DNA of 64,000 bases, taken from assembly GCA_937880845.1 (NCBI GenBank), contig CALFLL010000067.1, positions 24,452 through 88,451 of the forward strand, written 5' to 3'. Shown here one piece after another: positions 31,651 through 40,638 of the stretch. This DNA comes from an uncultured Drancourtella sp. (GTDB lineage Bacteria > Bacillota > Clostridia > Lachnospirales > Lachnospiraceae). The notes beneath the pieces are model-generated. The model was not told the DNA's origin. It searched no databases and worked only from the letters and a program-made list of their open reading frames with translations. The translations under genes and the position numbers were made by a program. How positions within the stretch are numbered: position 1 is the stretch's first letter; every line of letters begins with the position of its first letter.

Positions 31651-33732
31651 TTATTTTTTATTTTCTTTATTTCTATTCATAACGTAGCCGCAAGAAGCAT
31701 CCGAGCACACCAGTTTACTACCCTTTTCAAGCATATAACTGCCGCATTTCGGACACTTTTCTTCAGATGGCTTCTGCCAGGACATAAAATCACATTCCGG
31801 ATTATCTTCACAGCCATAATACCGTCTTCCTTTTTTTGTCTTTCGTATTACGACTTCCTTTCCGCACTTCGGACACTTCACACCGGCTTTTTCCAGATAC
31901 GGCTTTGTATTACGGCATTCAGGGAATCCCGGACAAGCCAGGAATTTACCATGCGGCCCGTATTTCACTACCATGTTTCGTCCACATTCCTCACAGATCA
32001 CATCTGTTACTTCGTCTTCAATCTTTACTTCTTCCAGTTCTTTTTCTGCCACTTCCACAGCTTCCTCTAAATCCGGATAGAAATTACTGATGACGGATTT
32101 CCACTGTACTTTTCCCTCTGCCACCATGTCAAGCAATCCTTCCATATTGGCAGTGAAGTTTACATCCACGATACTTTCAAAAGATTTAAGCATCATGTTA
32201 TTTACAACCTCACCGAGTTCTGTCAAGTACAAGTTCTTATTTTCTTTTGCCACATATCTTCTTGCAATAATCGTAGAAATGGTCGGAGCATATGTACTTG
32301 GACGGCCAATTCCCAATTCCTCCAGAGCTTTTACGAGAGAAGCCTCTGTATAATGTGCCGGCGGCTGTGTAAAGTGCTGTTTGCTTTCGAAAGATTCTTT
32401 CGTAAGTTCGGAATCTTTATCCAGAGCCTTTAAAAGAACATTATTTTCTGCTTTTTCTTCATCGGACTCTATATAAACAGAACGGAATCCTTCAAACATA
32501 ATCTTAGATGCGGCAACCGTAAATCGATATTTTCCCGCATCGATCTTGACAGACGTTGTTTCATATTTTGCAGGTTTCATTCTGCTTGCAACAAAACGTT
32601 TCCAAATCAGTTGGTATAACCGGAACTGATCTCTGGAGAGAGAATCTTTTACTGATGCCGGAATTCTTGTAATATCCGTAGGACGAATGGCTTCGTGTGC
32701 ATCCTGCACATTTTTCCCGTTTTCCTTTTTCTTTTCCGTATCGCCTACGAACTCCTCTCCATAGACATCTGCAATATACTCTTTTGCAAGAGCTGCCGCC
32801 TCCTCTGAAACGCGCGTAGAGTCTGTACGAAGATATGTGATGATACCGATTGTTCCTTGTCCTTTGATTTCAACCCCTTCATAAAGTTGTTGAGCAATAC
32901 GCATTGTTTTCTGAGTCGCAAAATTCAGTACCTTTGATGCTTCCTGTTGAAGAGTACTTGTAGTAAACGGAACCGGTGCCTTCTGGCTTCTTTCTCCTCT
33001 TTTGATTTCGGAAACATGAAATTCTTCATTTTCCAGCTCCTGAATAATTTTATCCTTCTCTTCTTCAGAACGGATGACCATCTTTTCTTTTTCCGTTCCG
33101 TAAAACTTCGCAGATAACGGTTTCTTTTCACCTTTTACTTTTAAGAGGACATCCAAAGACCAGTATTCTTCCGGGATAAAAGTATTGATTTCCTCTTCTC
33201 TGTCTGCAATAATGCGAAGTGCCACAGACTGCACACGGCCTGCACTTAAGCCACGCTTCACTTTTTTCCAGAGCAACGGACTGATCTTATAACCTACGAT
33301 CCTGTCAAGTGCCCGTCTGGCCTGCTGTGCATCTACAAGATTCATATTAATCTCTCTTGCATTTTTAATTGATTCTTTTACGGCATTTTTCGTAATCTCG
33401 TTAAAACTGATCCGATACACCTTTTTCCCTTCCAGTTTCAATGCTTTTGTTAAATGCCAGGATATCGCTTCTCCTTCCCGGTCGGGGTCGGTTGCAAGAT
33501 AAATCTTGTCCGCTTTTTTCACTTCTTTGCGAAGTTCTGCAAGGATATCTCCCTTTCCTCTGATCGTAATATATTTCGGCTCAAAATCATGTTCCACATC
33601 AATGCCGAGCTGACTTTTCGGTAAATCACGTACATGTCCCTGCGATGCCATTACAACGTAATTATTTCCTAAAAACTTTTTGATTGTTTTTACTTTTGCA
33701 GGGGATTCCACGATTACCAGATAACGTGCCAT
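31651..33732 (-). CDS. topA: DNA topoisomerase I
   Basis: A 693-residue type IA topoisomerase. It has the TOPRIM domain (LVIVESPAKVKTIKKFLG at the start, ATDPDREGEAISWHL near 85) and the active-site tyrosine in GIITYLRTDSTRVS near 303. Three C-terminal zinc-finger repeats run from about 580 to 690, each with two CxxC-type pairs (CEECGRN, CPKCGKE, CPKCGSY). It relaxes negative supercoils. It lies 28 bases after dprA, as in many Firmicutes. Confidence 0.97.
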   Translation of the reverse strand: MARYLVIVESPAKVKTIKKFLGNNYVVMASQGHVRDLPKSQLGIDVEHDFEPKYITIRGKGDILAELRKEVKKADKIYLATDPDREGEAISWHLTKALKLEGKKVYRISFNEITKNAVKESIKNAREINMNLVDAQQARRALDRIVGYKISPLLWKKVKRGLSAGRVQSVALRIIADREEEINTFIPEEYWSLDVLLKVKGEKKPLSAKFYGTEKEKMVIRSEEEKDKIIQELENEEFHVSEIKRGERSQKAPVPFTTSTLQQEASKVLNFATQKTMRIAQQLYEGVEIKGQGTIGIITYLRTDSTRVSEEAAALAKEYIADVYGEEFVGDTEKKKENGKNVQDAHEAIRPTDITRIPASVKDSLSRDQFRLYQLIWKRFVASRMKPAKYETTSVKIDAGKYRFTVAASKIMFEGFRSVYIESDEEKAENNVLLKALDKDSELTKESFESKQHFTQPPAHYTEASLVKALEELGIGRPSTYAPTISTIIARRYVAKENKNLYLTELGEVVNNMMLKSFESIVDVNFTANMEGLLDMVAEGKVQWKSVISNFYPDLEEAVEVAEKELEEVKIEDEVTDVICEECGRNMVVKYGPHGKFLACPGFPECRNTKPYLEKAGVKCPKCGKEVVIRKTKKGRRYYGCEDNPECDFMSWQKPSEEKCPKCGSYMLEKGSKLVCSDASCGYVMNRNKENKK

Positions 33733-33760
33733 ACTTCTACTCCTCCATCCAACTTCATTC

Positions 33761-34879
33761 TTATTTCAATCGGATATAATAATTCTTTGTGACTTCCTGT
33801 ATCCATCCGGAAAGTTCCAGATTTAAAAGTGCTTCCATGATTTTTCCTCTTGAAAGTTGTGTTTCTTCCTCGATTTCCTGAAGACTTTTCGGATACAAAC
33901 TTAAAACACTATACAACAATTTTTCCAGACTTTCAAGCTTTATTTTCTGTTCGTCCGGATTTTTACTGAATTTTATGAGTGTTTTCCGAATTTTATACGG
34001 TAATTCTTCCACAAATTCTTCCGGAGAAAGAAGAATCCCGGCTCCCTGATAAATCAGCCTGTTGCACCCTCTGCTGACCTCACTTGTGACAGGCCCGGGA
34101 AGAGCATACACATCTTTTCCCTGTTCCAAAGCAAAGTCCGCCGTGATCAAAGATCCGCTTTTTTCTCTTGCCTCCATCACCAGAATCATATCGGAAAGGC
34201 CGCTTATAATCCTGTTTCTCCTTGGAAAATTTCTTCCAAACGGAGGTGTCCCCGGTGGATATTCCGATAAAACCCTTCCTTTTTTCAAAAGTGTTTCATA
34301 TAGATGTCGGTTTTCCTTCGGATAGCAGACATCTGCTCCGCACCCCAACACGGCACATCCAAATCCTTCTCCGCCTGCAGCACCTTCCAGGCCCTTTGCA
34401 TCAATCCCTCTTGCCATTCCGCTTATGATATGAACTCCCATACCCGATAATATTCTTCCGAACTCAAATGCCATCTGCATCCCATAGGAACTGGCATTTC
34501 TTGCTCCTATGATTGCCACGGAAAATTTTCTTTCTTCAAAACACTTTTCTCCCAGACCGAATAAAGCATACGGAGGATCTAAAATTTCTTTCAGCTTTTT
34601 CGGATAATCTTCCGAAAAATACGTGATAAACCGCATCTTTTTTTCCTGCATGATATCCCACTGCATCTTCCTTTGTTTTAAGATTTCTTCCGTCCTTTCC
34701 GCATTTAAATTTATCCGTTCTTTGTTCGTTAGAAAATAGCACTGCTCTAAAATTTTATCTTCTATATAATAGATTTGTTTTGCCGTTGCAAATGTATTCT
34801 GAAGCATTCTTTTTTTATTCCCTGAAATGCCGTTCACACAGCTTAACCAATAATCATATATCGTACTTTCCCGCCTCAT
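33761..34879 (-). CDS. dprA: DNA processing protein DprA
   Basis: A 372-residue protein. The Rossmann-type DprA core (about 105-300) has AIIGARNASSYG, SGMARGIDAKGLEGA and GCGADVCYPKENRHLY. A C-terminal winged helix (about 310-370) ends SGWIQEVTKNYYIRL. DprA loads RecA onto incoming single-stranded DNA in transformation. The start is ATG 34879, overlapping the comM stop in an ATGA junction; GGGGG lies 10 bases upstream. A GTG start 18 bases earlier is possible but poorer. Its comM partner is frameshifted here. Confidence 0.94.
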   Translation of the reverse strand: MRRESTIYDYWLSCVNGISGNKKRMLQNTFATAKQIYYIEDKILEQCYFLTNKERINLNAERTEEILKQRKMQWDIMQEKKMRFITYFSEDYPKKLKEILDPPYALFGLGEKCFEERKFSVAIIGARNASSYGMQMAFEFGRILSGMGVHIISGMARGIDAKGLEGAAGGEGFGCAVLGCGADVCYPKENRHLYETLLKKGRVLSEYPPGTPPFGRNFPRRNRIISGLSDMILVMEAREKSGSLITADFALEQGKDVYALPGPVTSEVSRGCNRLIYQGAGILLSPEEFVEELPYKIRKTLIKFSKNPDEQKIKLESLEKLLYSVLSLYPKSLQEIEEETQLSRGKIMEALLNLELSGWIQEVTKNYYIRLK

Positions 34880-36446
34880 CTTTTTTGATTCCCCCACATT
34901 TTCTGATTGACTGTTCTATAACTTAAAGCTTCGGCTACATGTTCCATTTTGATTCTGTCAGCTCCCTCTAAATCGGCAACCGTTCTTGCCACACGAAGGA
35001 TTTTATGATAACTTCTTGCCGTCAAATCCAACTTATCAAACGCCAGTTCCAACATCCTTTTTTCTCTTGTCCCCAAGATACAGTATTTCTCCAAATCCAT
35101 CTTTTCCATCTCGCTGTTTGTTGAAATCTTCGTTCCTTTAAAGCGTTCTTTCTGGACTTCTCTTGCCAAGACCACTCTGCTTCGTATTTCCGCAGAAGTT
35201 TCTTCTTTTTTTGATACATTCAGTTCCCGGTAAGTAACTTTTGGAGCTTCAATGCAAATGTCAATCCTGTCCAGAAAAGGACGGCTGATCTTTCCCAGAT
35301 ATCTGTGTATTTCTCCCGGAGTACATGTACACTTTTCAATATCCGGATAATTTCCACACGGACAGGGATTCATGGCTGCTGCCAAAATCACTTTTGCAGG
35401 GAATAAATAAATTCCGCTTCTTCTGTTAATCCTCACTTCTTTTCTTTCCAGAGGTTCTCTAAGTGCCTCCAAAACTTCCTTGCGAAATTCCGATAACTCA
35501 TCAAGAAACAGCACTCCTCCATTCACAAGGCTGATCTCTCCCGGAACAGGATAAAGGCCACCTCCCACCAATGCCGCTTTTGTAATCGTATGATGCACCT
35601 CTCGAAACGGCGGATTTGTAATCAACGGTTCATATTTTTCCAATATTCCTGTAACACTGTATATCGTTGTCGTTTTCATGCTTTCTTCTTGAGTCATTTC
35701 CGGAAGGATTGTTATAAGCCTCTGTGCGGCCATCGTTTTTCCTGATCCCGGAGGACCTATATATAAAATATTATGAGCTCCTGCCGCCGCTACCTCTGAT
35801 GCCCGTTTTACCGCTTTTTGTCCGGAAATGTCCGAAAAGTCTATTTTACTTTCCTCTTGTCTTTCTCTCTTTTTTCCGGTACCTTTCTTTTCGGCTTTTT
35901 ACCGGTTTTCAGATAATCCCATACTTCATGTAACGAAGACACCCCCAGGATTTCCACTCCGTTTACAATTCTTCCTTCCTCCTCGTTTTCTTTTGGTACA
36001 ATACAGATTTTATATCCGTTTTTACCTGCATATGCCGCAATCGGCAGGATTCCTTTTACTTTTCTCACTCTGGCATCCAATCCCAGTTCTCCGATCACTA
36101 ATGTTTTTTCCATTCTCTCCTGTGGAAATATTCCCATGGAAAGTACTAACGCTGCCGCTATGGGCAGATCAAAAGAAGCCCCCCTCTTTCTGATATCCGC
36201 CGGTGACAGATTAACAACCATTTTCTGAGGCTTGATGTTGATTCCCGTATGTCGGATGGCAGTCCTTACTCTTTCACCTGCCTCTTTTACTTCGGAGGAT
36301 AAATACCCCACCATATGAAAAATCGGCAGCCCATTGCTTGTGTCTGCCTCTACACATACTTCTTTTACATCTAATCCGTCTATGACAGCTGATTTTACCA
36401 TTGCAAAACCCATATATTTAATTCTCTGATTTTCCCTTGTGAACAT
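34876..36446 (-). pseudogene. comM: ComM/YifB family Mg-chelatase-like AAA+ ATPase, frameshifted
   Basis: The two halves of one comM gene lie in different frames. The first (35841-36446) encodes the N-terminal Lon-like domain (ADTSNGLPIFHMVGYLSSEV, VNLSPADIRKRGASFDLP) and ends at TAG 35841. The second continues in the -1 frame, from about 35898 to 34876, and holds Walker A (YIGPPGSGKTM), LFLDELSEF, a zinc-type motif AAMNPCPCGNY and the sensor region. The first ATG in the second frame (35733) follows the P-loop, so it cannot start a working ATPase alone. The -1 frame is open only from 35898, so the shift lies in 35844-35898, perhaps at the A6 run 35870-35875. Intact ComM (about 510 aa) promotes branch migration in recombination. 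Sequencing error cannot be excluded. Confidence 0.85.
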
Positions 36447-36553
36447 CTGCGGCAGAATACCGCAGTTTTGTCAGAATGACTCCGAATTTTCCTTATCGTT
36501 TAAAATTATCGTAAACTTTTTGTTCTAAAATGTCAATTCCCATATTGGAAAAG

Positions 36554-36577
36554 CACAAAGATTTTGTTTCTTTCATA
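36554..36577 (+). promoter_or_regulatory. Candidate sporulation promoter of sigK
   Basis: CACA (36554-36557), 16-base spacer, CATAGACT (36574-36581). This fits the SigK pattern (mACm, 16-17 bases, CATAnnnTA) except for the last base. A SigE reading of the -10 is also possible. No sigma-A promoter is seen. Confidence 0.5.
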
Positions 36578-36608
36578 GACTGATATCAAATATGGTAAGA
36601 GGTGCCTT

Positions 36609-37232
36609 ATGAAATCTTTTCCACAACCCCTCACAGCCGACGAAGAGCGCTATTATCTGCAAAAATATGCAGAGGGAAACCTGGAAGCAAAATACATCCT
36701 GATCGAACATAATCTGCGTCTTGTGGCACATGTCGTAAAAAAATACCAATACCCGGAGGAAGAAGCAGAAGATCTGATTTCCATAGGCACGATCGGTTTG
36801 ATCAAAGCGGTTATGACATTTAATCCTGATAAGGGAGTCCGTCTTGCCACTTATGCCGCCCGATGTATCGAAAATGAACTTCTGATGCTTCTGCGTTCCC
36901 GCCGAAAATCTTCTAATGAAGTTTCTCTTTATGAACCAATCGGCACGGATAAAGAAGGGAATGAGATCCGGCTTTTTGATATCATGGAAACAGATGAAGA
37001 AACCTTCGATGAGCAAATTTCCATGCAGGATGATATCTGCAAACTTTACCGAAAAATGGAGGAAGTACTTTCTCCGCGGGAACATCTTGTCTTAAAAATG
37101 CGTTATGGCCTTTATAATGAAGAGCCCCGTACTCAGCGTGAAATAGCGAAAAGACTCGGTATTTCCAGATCTTATGTGTCCAGAATAGAAAAAAGTGCCA
37201 TAGAAAAACTACGCACTTTTTTTCTCATCTGA
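36609..37232 (+). CDS. sigK: Sporulation sigma factor SigK, without pro-sequence
   Basis: A 207-residue sigma-70 family protein. It starts MKSFPQPLTADEERYYLQKY, matching SigK just after the membrane-targeting pro-sequence of Bacillus. Region 2 has IEHNLRLVAHVVKKY, DLISIGTIGLIKAV and LATYAARCIENEL. Region 4 has LKMRYGLYNEEPRTQREIAKRL with the helix-turn-helix ISRSYVSRIEKSAIEKL. SigK drives late mother-cell genes for cortex, coat and lysis. AAGAGGTG lies upstream. In-frame codons upstream meet a stop within 42 bases and hold no start, so the missing pro-sequence is real. C. difficile also lacks it. The gene is not split by a skin element. Confidence 0.93.
   Translation: MKSFPQPLTADEERYYLQKYAEGNLEAKYILIEHNLRLVAHVVKKYQYPEEEAEDLISIGTIGLIKAVMTFNPDKGVRLATYAARCIENELLMLLRSRRKSSNEVSLYEPIGTDKEGNEIRLFDIMETDEETFDEQISMQDDICKLYRKMEEVLSPREHLVLKMRYGLYNEEPRTQREIAKRLGISRSYVSRIEKSAIEKLRTFFLI
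37190..37223. terminator. Possible bidirectional terminator at the sigK 3' end
   Basis: A 9-bp stem AAAAAGTGC/GCACTTTTT with a 14-base loop lies in the last codons of sigK, with T tracts on both strands. It could end nhaC on the minus strand and sigK on the plus strand, though the core is only four GC-containing pairs. Confidence 0.4.
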
Positions 37233-37243
37233 ATCATTCGGTT

Positions 37244-38629
37244 TTAAAAAAGGAATCCACACACCAGATAACCTGAAAGCCCTGTACCTGCTGCAAGAGC
37301 AGCATACGGAATCTGAGATATGGCATGTTCCATATTTTCTATTTTACAGTAACTTGATGTCAGCACTGTCGCATCAGAATAAAAGCAGGCATGACTTCCA
37401 AGCGTTGCTCCTGACACAAGTGCCCCCATTACAAGCACCAAATCCGCTCCTATCGAAACTGCAAGAGGCATCATAACCGGAATACAGATAGCCGGAATCC
37501 CCCATGAACTCCCTGTAGAAAATGTCAAAACCGCTGTTGCCAAAAAAACAATCGCCGGATAAATCACCGGACTTGTCACCGGTTCGACAATGGAAATGAT
37601 ATAATCTGTCATATGGATATCCATCATTGCCTGCTGCATGATAAAGGCCGCAAAGATAATGGCCAGTGTTGGTATCATTTGCATAAAACCATGAATATAA
37701 ATATCACAAAATCTTCCAAACGTCATCTTTTTTCTTGGTATGTAAAGGAAAAAGCAGGCTACGAAAGAGGCCAAAATAGCATAAAACAATTCTCCGCTTA
37801 TAATCGTGACTACTACAAGTACTCCCATCGGCAAAAGGAAATCCATAATATTTCCTTTTACCTTGGGATCACATTCCTCTTCCATTTCTTCTTTCTCATC
37901 CTGTTCATTGAGATGCCTACAGTCATCTTCATAAACATGTCCTGTTTCTTCCACACGTTTATATGCACGTTTCATCCATCCAAATTTAGGAATGATATTC
38001 ATAATAAAAAACGGAACAATAACAACAGCTGCAACAGCATAAAACATAAACGGAACCGTATGCATATAAGTCTGCATCGCATCTCCGTACCCAAGTTCGG
38101 CAACACCCGCTTCCTGATAGAACAATGTTGCAAAGAAAACAGCCCATGTAGAAAAAGGCAACAATACACAAACCGGAGCACCCGTAGAATCAATCACATA
38201 CGCCAATGCTTCTCTTGGTACTTTTCTTTTATCCGAAAGACGCTTCATACAGGTTCCAAGAGTCATGATATTCAAATAATCATCGATGAAAATCAAAATT
38301 CCCATAATCCACGTTACAATAAGTGTCGATTTTGGTCCGCGGCAACATTTGCTGATCCATTTTGCAAATCCAAGCGTACCGTGTGATGCACCGATCAATG
38401 CCACAAGGCTTCCAAAAAGGCCGCACATAAAGAGAATTTCTTGATTCTCTACATTAGCTGCGGCTCTGAAAAAGGCATCTGTCCAAGCACTGACAAAGTT
38501 TGCTCCATCAGTGATAATGTACGAAAGAATCGTACCAAGCAATAGTGCTTCCAATGTCCTTTTTGTCTTTAACGCAAAAATAATCACCACTACTATCGGA
38601 AGCAGTGTAAGGATATGATACCCTCCCAT
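37244..38629 (-). CDS. Na+/H+ antiporter NhaC family protein
   Basis: A 461-residue membrane protein with about 11-12 hydrophobic segments. A charged cytoplasmic loop (about 245-270, rich in Glu/Lys: NEQDEKEEMEEECDPKVKG) splits two halves. Family motifs are FLATAVLTFSTGSSWGIPAI near 375-394 and ASHGTLGFAKWISK. It likely exchanges Na+ or another solute for H+, or amino acids, as some relatives do. I prefer ATG 38629, which has AGAGG 8 bases upstream; starts at 38659 and 38635 are in frame. It is monocistronic. Confidence 0.88.
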   Translation of the reverse strand: MGGYHILTLLPIVVVIIFALKTKRTLEALLLGTILSYIITDGANFVSAWTDAFFRAAANVENQEILFMCGLFGSLVALIGASHGTLGFAKWISKCCRGPKSTLIVTWIMGILIFIDDYLNIMTLGTCMKRLSDKRKVPREALAYVIDSTGAPVCVLLPFSTWAVFFATLFYQEAGVAELGYGDAMQTYMHTVPFMFYAVAAVVIVPFFIMNIIPKFGWMKRAYKRVEETGHVYEDDCRHLNEQDEKEEMEEECDPKVKGNIMDFLLPMGVLVVVTIISGELFYAILASFVACFFLYIPRKKMTFGRFCDIYIHGFMQMIPTLAIIFAAFIMQQAMMDIHMTDYIISIVEPVTSPVIYPAIVFLATAVLTFSTGSSWGIPAICIPVMMPLAVSIGADLVLVMGALVSGATLGSHACFYSDATVLTSSYCKIENMEHAISQIPYAALAAGTGLSGYLVCGFLF

Positions 38630-38745
38630 GTTCATTCCTCTCTTCATGTCATATTTCATTTTTTCACTATGATTTTGAAGTATAACACAATGGAGATAAG
38701 TTTTATATTTATAAAATCGGGGAAGGTGTTAATTTTTTATTAGGA

Positions 38746-39969
38746 TTATTCTTCTTTTCGTCTTAAAATATCATATTTTTCCGCCGGTTGTTCCAACCTT
38801 ACCCAGAGCTTTTGCTGCGGATGAGGAGCGCTCTCTTGTTCTGTCATATTTTCGTCATAAATGGCAGTCACTTTTGTAAGAATGTCCCTTCCATCAGGTT
38901 TCATGATCTCGATTTCTTCTCCGACGGAAAATTTGTTTCTTTGTTCCAGACGAATCAGCCCATCCGTTTCCTCTTCAACGCTTCCAAGATAGACGTAATT
39001 TCTCAAATAAGTATTATTATCATAGATCTGTGCTTCTTCATTTGGTTTTCCAAAGAAAAATCCGGTAGTAAATTTACGATACGTACAATTTGCAATCTGT
39101 TCTTGATACCATTTCATATGCTCTTCATAAAGTTTTGGATCTTTCAGATAGTCATCAATGGCTTTTCGATAAGTCCGTGCCACCGTTGCCACATAAAGTG
39201 CGGTTTTCATTCTTCCTTCAATCTTAAAACTGTCAATGCCTGCATCCAGCATCTCCGGGATATGTTCTATCATACATAAATCTTTTGAATTGAAAATATA
39301 AGTTCCTCTTTCGTTTTCAAAAACAGGCATATATTCTCCCGGCCTTTTCTCTTCCACAATGGAATATTTCCATCTACATGGATGAGTACATGCTCCCTGG
39401 TTGGCATCTCTTCCTGTAAGATAATTGCTCAAAAGGCAACGGCCGGAATAAGAAATACACATTGCTCCATGGATAAATGTTTCAATCTCCATATCATCCG
39501 GAATGTGTGCTCTGATTTCTTTGATCTCTGCAAGAGAAAGTTCCCTTGCCGTCACTACTCGTTCCGCTCCTTGTTTATACCAGAAAAGATATGTTCCATA
39601 ATTAGTGTTATTTGCCTGCGTACTGATATGTCTTGGAATTTCCGGGCAAACTTCTTTGGCAATTTCAAAAATACCGGGATCTGCAATGATCAAAGCATCC
39701 GGTTTCAATTTTTTTAATTCTTTAAAATATTCTCTTACCCCTTCCAGATCGTCATTATGAGCCAGTATGTTTGCTGTCACATATACCTTGACATGATGTT
39801 CATGGGCAAATAAAATTCCCTCTTCCATTTCTTTCATGGAAAAATTTTGGGCTTTTGCACGCAGTCCAAAAGCCTCTCCTCCGATATAAACAGCATCCGC
39901 GCCAAACATAACAGCTGTTTTTAATACTTCCAGGCTGCTTGCCGGTATCATTAATTCTGGGTGCCGCAT
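38746..39969 (-). CDS. U32 family peptidase-like protein, probable tRNA hydroxylation protein (TrhP type)
   Basis: A 407-residue protein. The N-terminal TIM-barrel part has GADAVYIGGEAFGLRAKAQNF near 24-44. The U32 signature region has DSFKIEGRMKTALYVATVARTYRKAID near 250-276. The cysteines in CISYSGRCLLSNYLTGRDANQGACTHPCRW near 170-200 fit an iron-sulfur site. In Bacillus, YrrN/YrrO (TrhP1/2) hydroxylate wobble uridine 34 in some tRNAs, and the product is then methylated by TrmR. Here the gene overlaps a TrmR-like gene by 19 bases, supporting the same role. Only one U32 gene is present. Confidence 0.85.
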   Translation of the reverse strand: MRHPELMIPASSLEVLKTAVMFGADAVYIGGEAFGLRAKAQNFSMKEMEEGILFAHEHHVKVYVTANILAHNDDLEGVREYFKELKKLKPDALIIADPGIFEIAKEVCPEIPRHISTQANNTNYGTYLFWYKQGAERVVTARELSLAEIKEIRAHIPDDMEIETFIHGAMCISYSGRCLLSNYLTGRDANQGACTHPCRWKYSIVEEKRPGEYMPVFENERGTYIFNSKDLCMIEHIPEMLDAGIDSFKIEGRMKTALYVATVARTYRKAIDDYLKDPKLYEEHMKWYQEQIANCTYRKFTTGFFFGKPNEEAQIYDNNTYLRNYVYLGSVEEETDGLIRLEQRNKFSVGEEIEIMKPDGRDILTKVTAIYDENMTEQESAPHPQQKLWVRLEQPAEKYDILRRKEE

Positions 39970-40637
39970 TTTTTTTCACTCCTTTTTATACTCAGTGCTG
40001 CCCCGTCTCCGATAGGTACAATGGATGTTTCCAATCTTTTATCGTGTTTCAGCACATATAAATATTCTCTCATTCTGCTGTGTATCGTACGATTTCGTCT
40101 TTCTACCGCAAAACGGGACTCCATGATATCTCCGTCCTGAAGTACATTATCCGATATCAGAAGTCCATCCGCTGCCAAAAGCCGCATGATTTCCGGATAA
40201 TATCGGATATATTGTGCTTTTGCCGCATCCATAAAGATAAAGTCATACGGTTCGTTCAATTCTTTCAGAATATCAAATGCATCTCCCTCAAGCAAAGTAA
40301 TCCTGTCTTCTCTGCCTGCACGGCGAAAGTTCTCCCTTGCAATGGGAATCCGCTTTTCATATTTTTCAATCGTAGTAATCTTGCAGTCATCCGGTGCCGC
40401 TTCACTCATCAAAATGGCTGAAAATCCTACTGCTGTTCCAACCTCCAGAATCCTTTTTGGTTTTTTCAAAAGCAAAAGCACTTTTAAAAAGCTTTGCATT
40501 TCCTTTCTGATGATCGGAACCCGCTCTTTAAGTGCTTCTTGCTCGATACTTTCCAATATTTCACTGTTTCTGGTTTCCAGAGAATGGATATAATCAATCA
40601 TTCGCTGTTCAACTATCATTCTCTTTTCGCTTTCCAA
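39951..40637 (-). CDS. trmR: O-methyltransferase, probable tRNA 5-hydroxyuridine methyltransferase TrmR
   Basis: A protein of up to 228 residues with a class I SAM-binding fold. Motif I is ILEVGTAVGFSAILMS near 64-79. The metal/SAM site appears in FDFIFMDAAKAQYIRYYPEI-type sequence near 130-150 and LLISDNVLQDGD near 160. Adjacent U32 and rnj genes match the yrrM-yrrNO layout, in which TrmR makes 5-methoxyuridine in the tRNA wobble position. The start is uncertain: TTG 40637 overlaps the rnj stop region; ATG 40619 and ATG 40601 are also in frame. Confidence 0.8.
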   Translation of the reverse strand: MESEKRMIVEQRMIDYIHSLETRNSEILESIEQEALKERVPIIRKEMQSFLKVLLLLKKPKRILEVGTAVGFSAILMSEAAPDDCKITTIEKYEKRIPIARENFRRAGREDRITLLEGDAFDILKELNEPYDFIFMDAAKAQYIRYYPEIMRLLAADGLLISDNVLQDGDIMESRFAVERRNRTIHSRMREYLYVLKHDKRLETSIVPIGDGAALSIKRSEKKCGTQN

Positions 40638-40638
40638 A

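Noticed and set aside
35864..35881. Programmed -1 frameshift at the A6 run in comM
   Set aside because: The zero frame splits the run as GAA-AAA-AGA, which does not allow good re-pairing of both tRNAs, and no downstream stimulatory structure was seen.
35841..36446. Two separate functional genes in place of one broken comM
   Set aside because: The first start codon in the second frame lies after the P-loop, and the upstream part of that frame matches ComM without a start, so one ancestral gene is the better reading.
36573..37085. 170-codon open frame on the minus strand over sigK
   Set aside because: It is antisense to a well-conserved sigma factor and its translation (many Phe, His, Arg and Cys) has the look of a reverse frame.
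37613..38386. 257-codon plus-strand frame over the NhaC gene
   Set aside because: Antisense to conserved membrane helices, with no plausible ribosome site.
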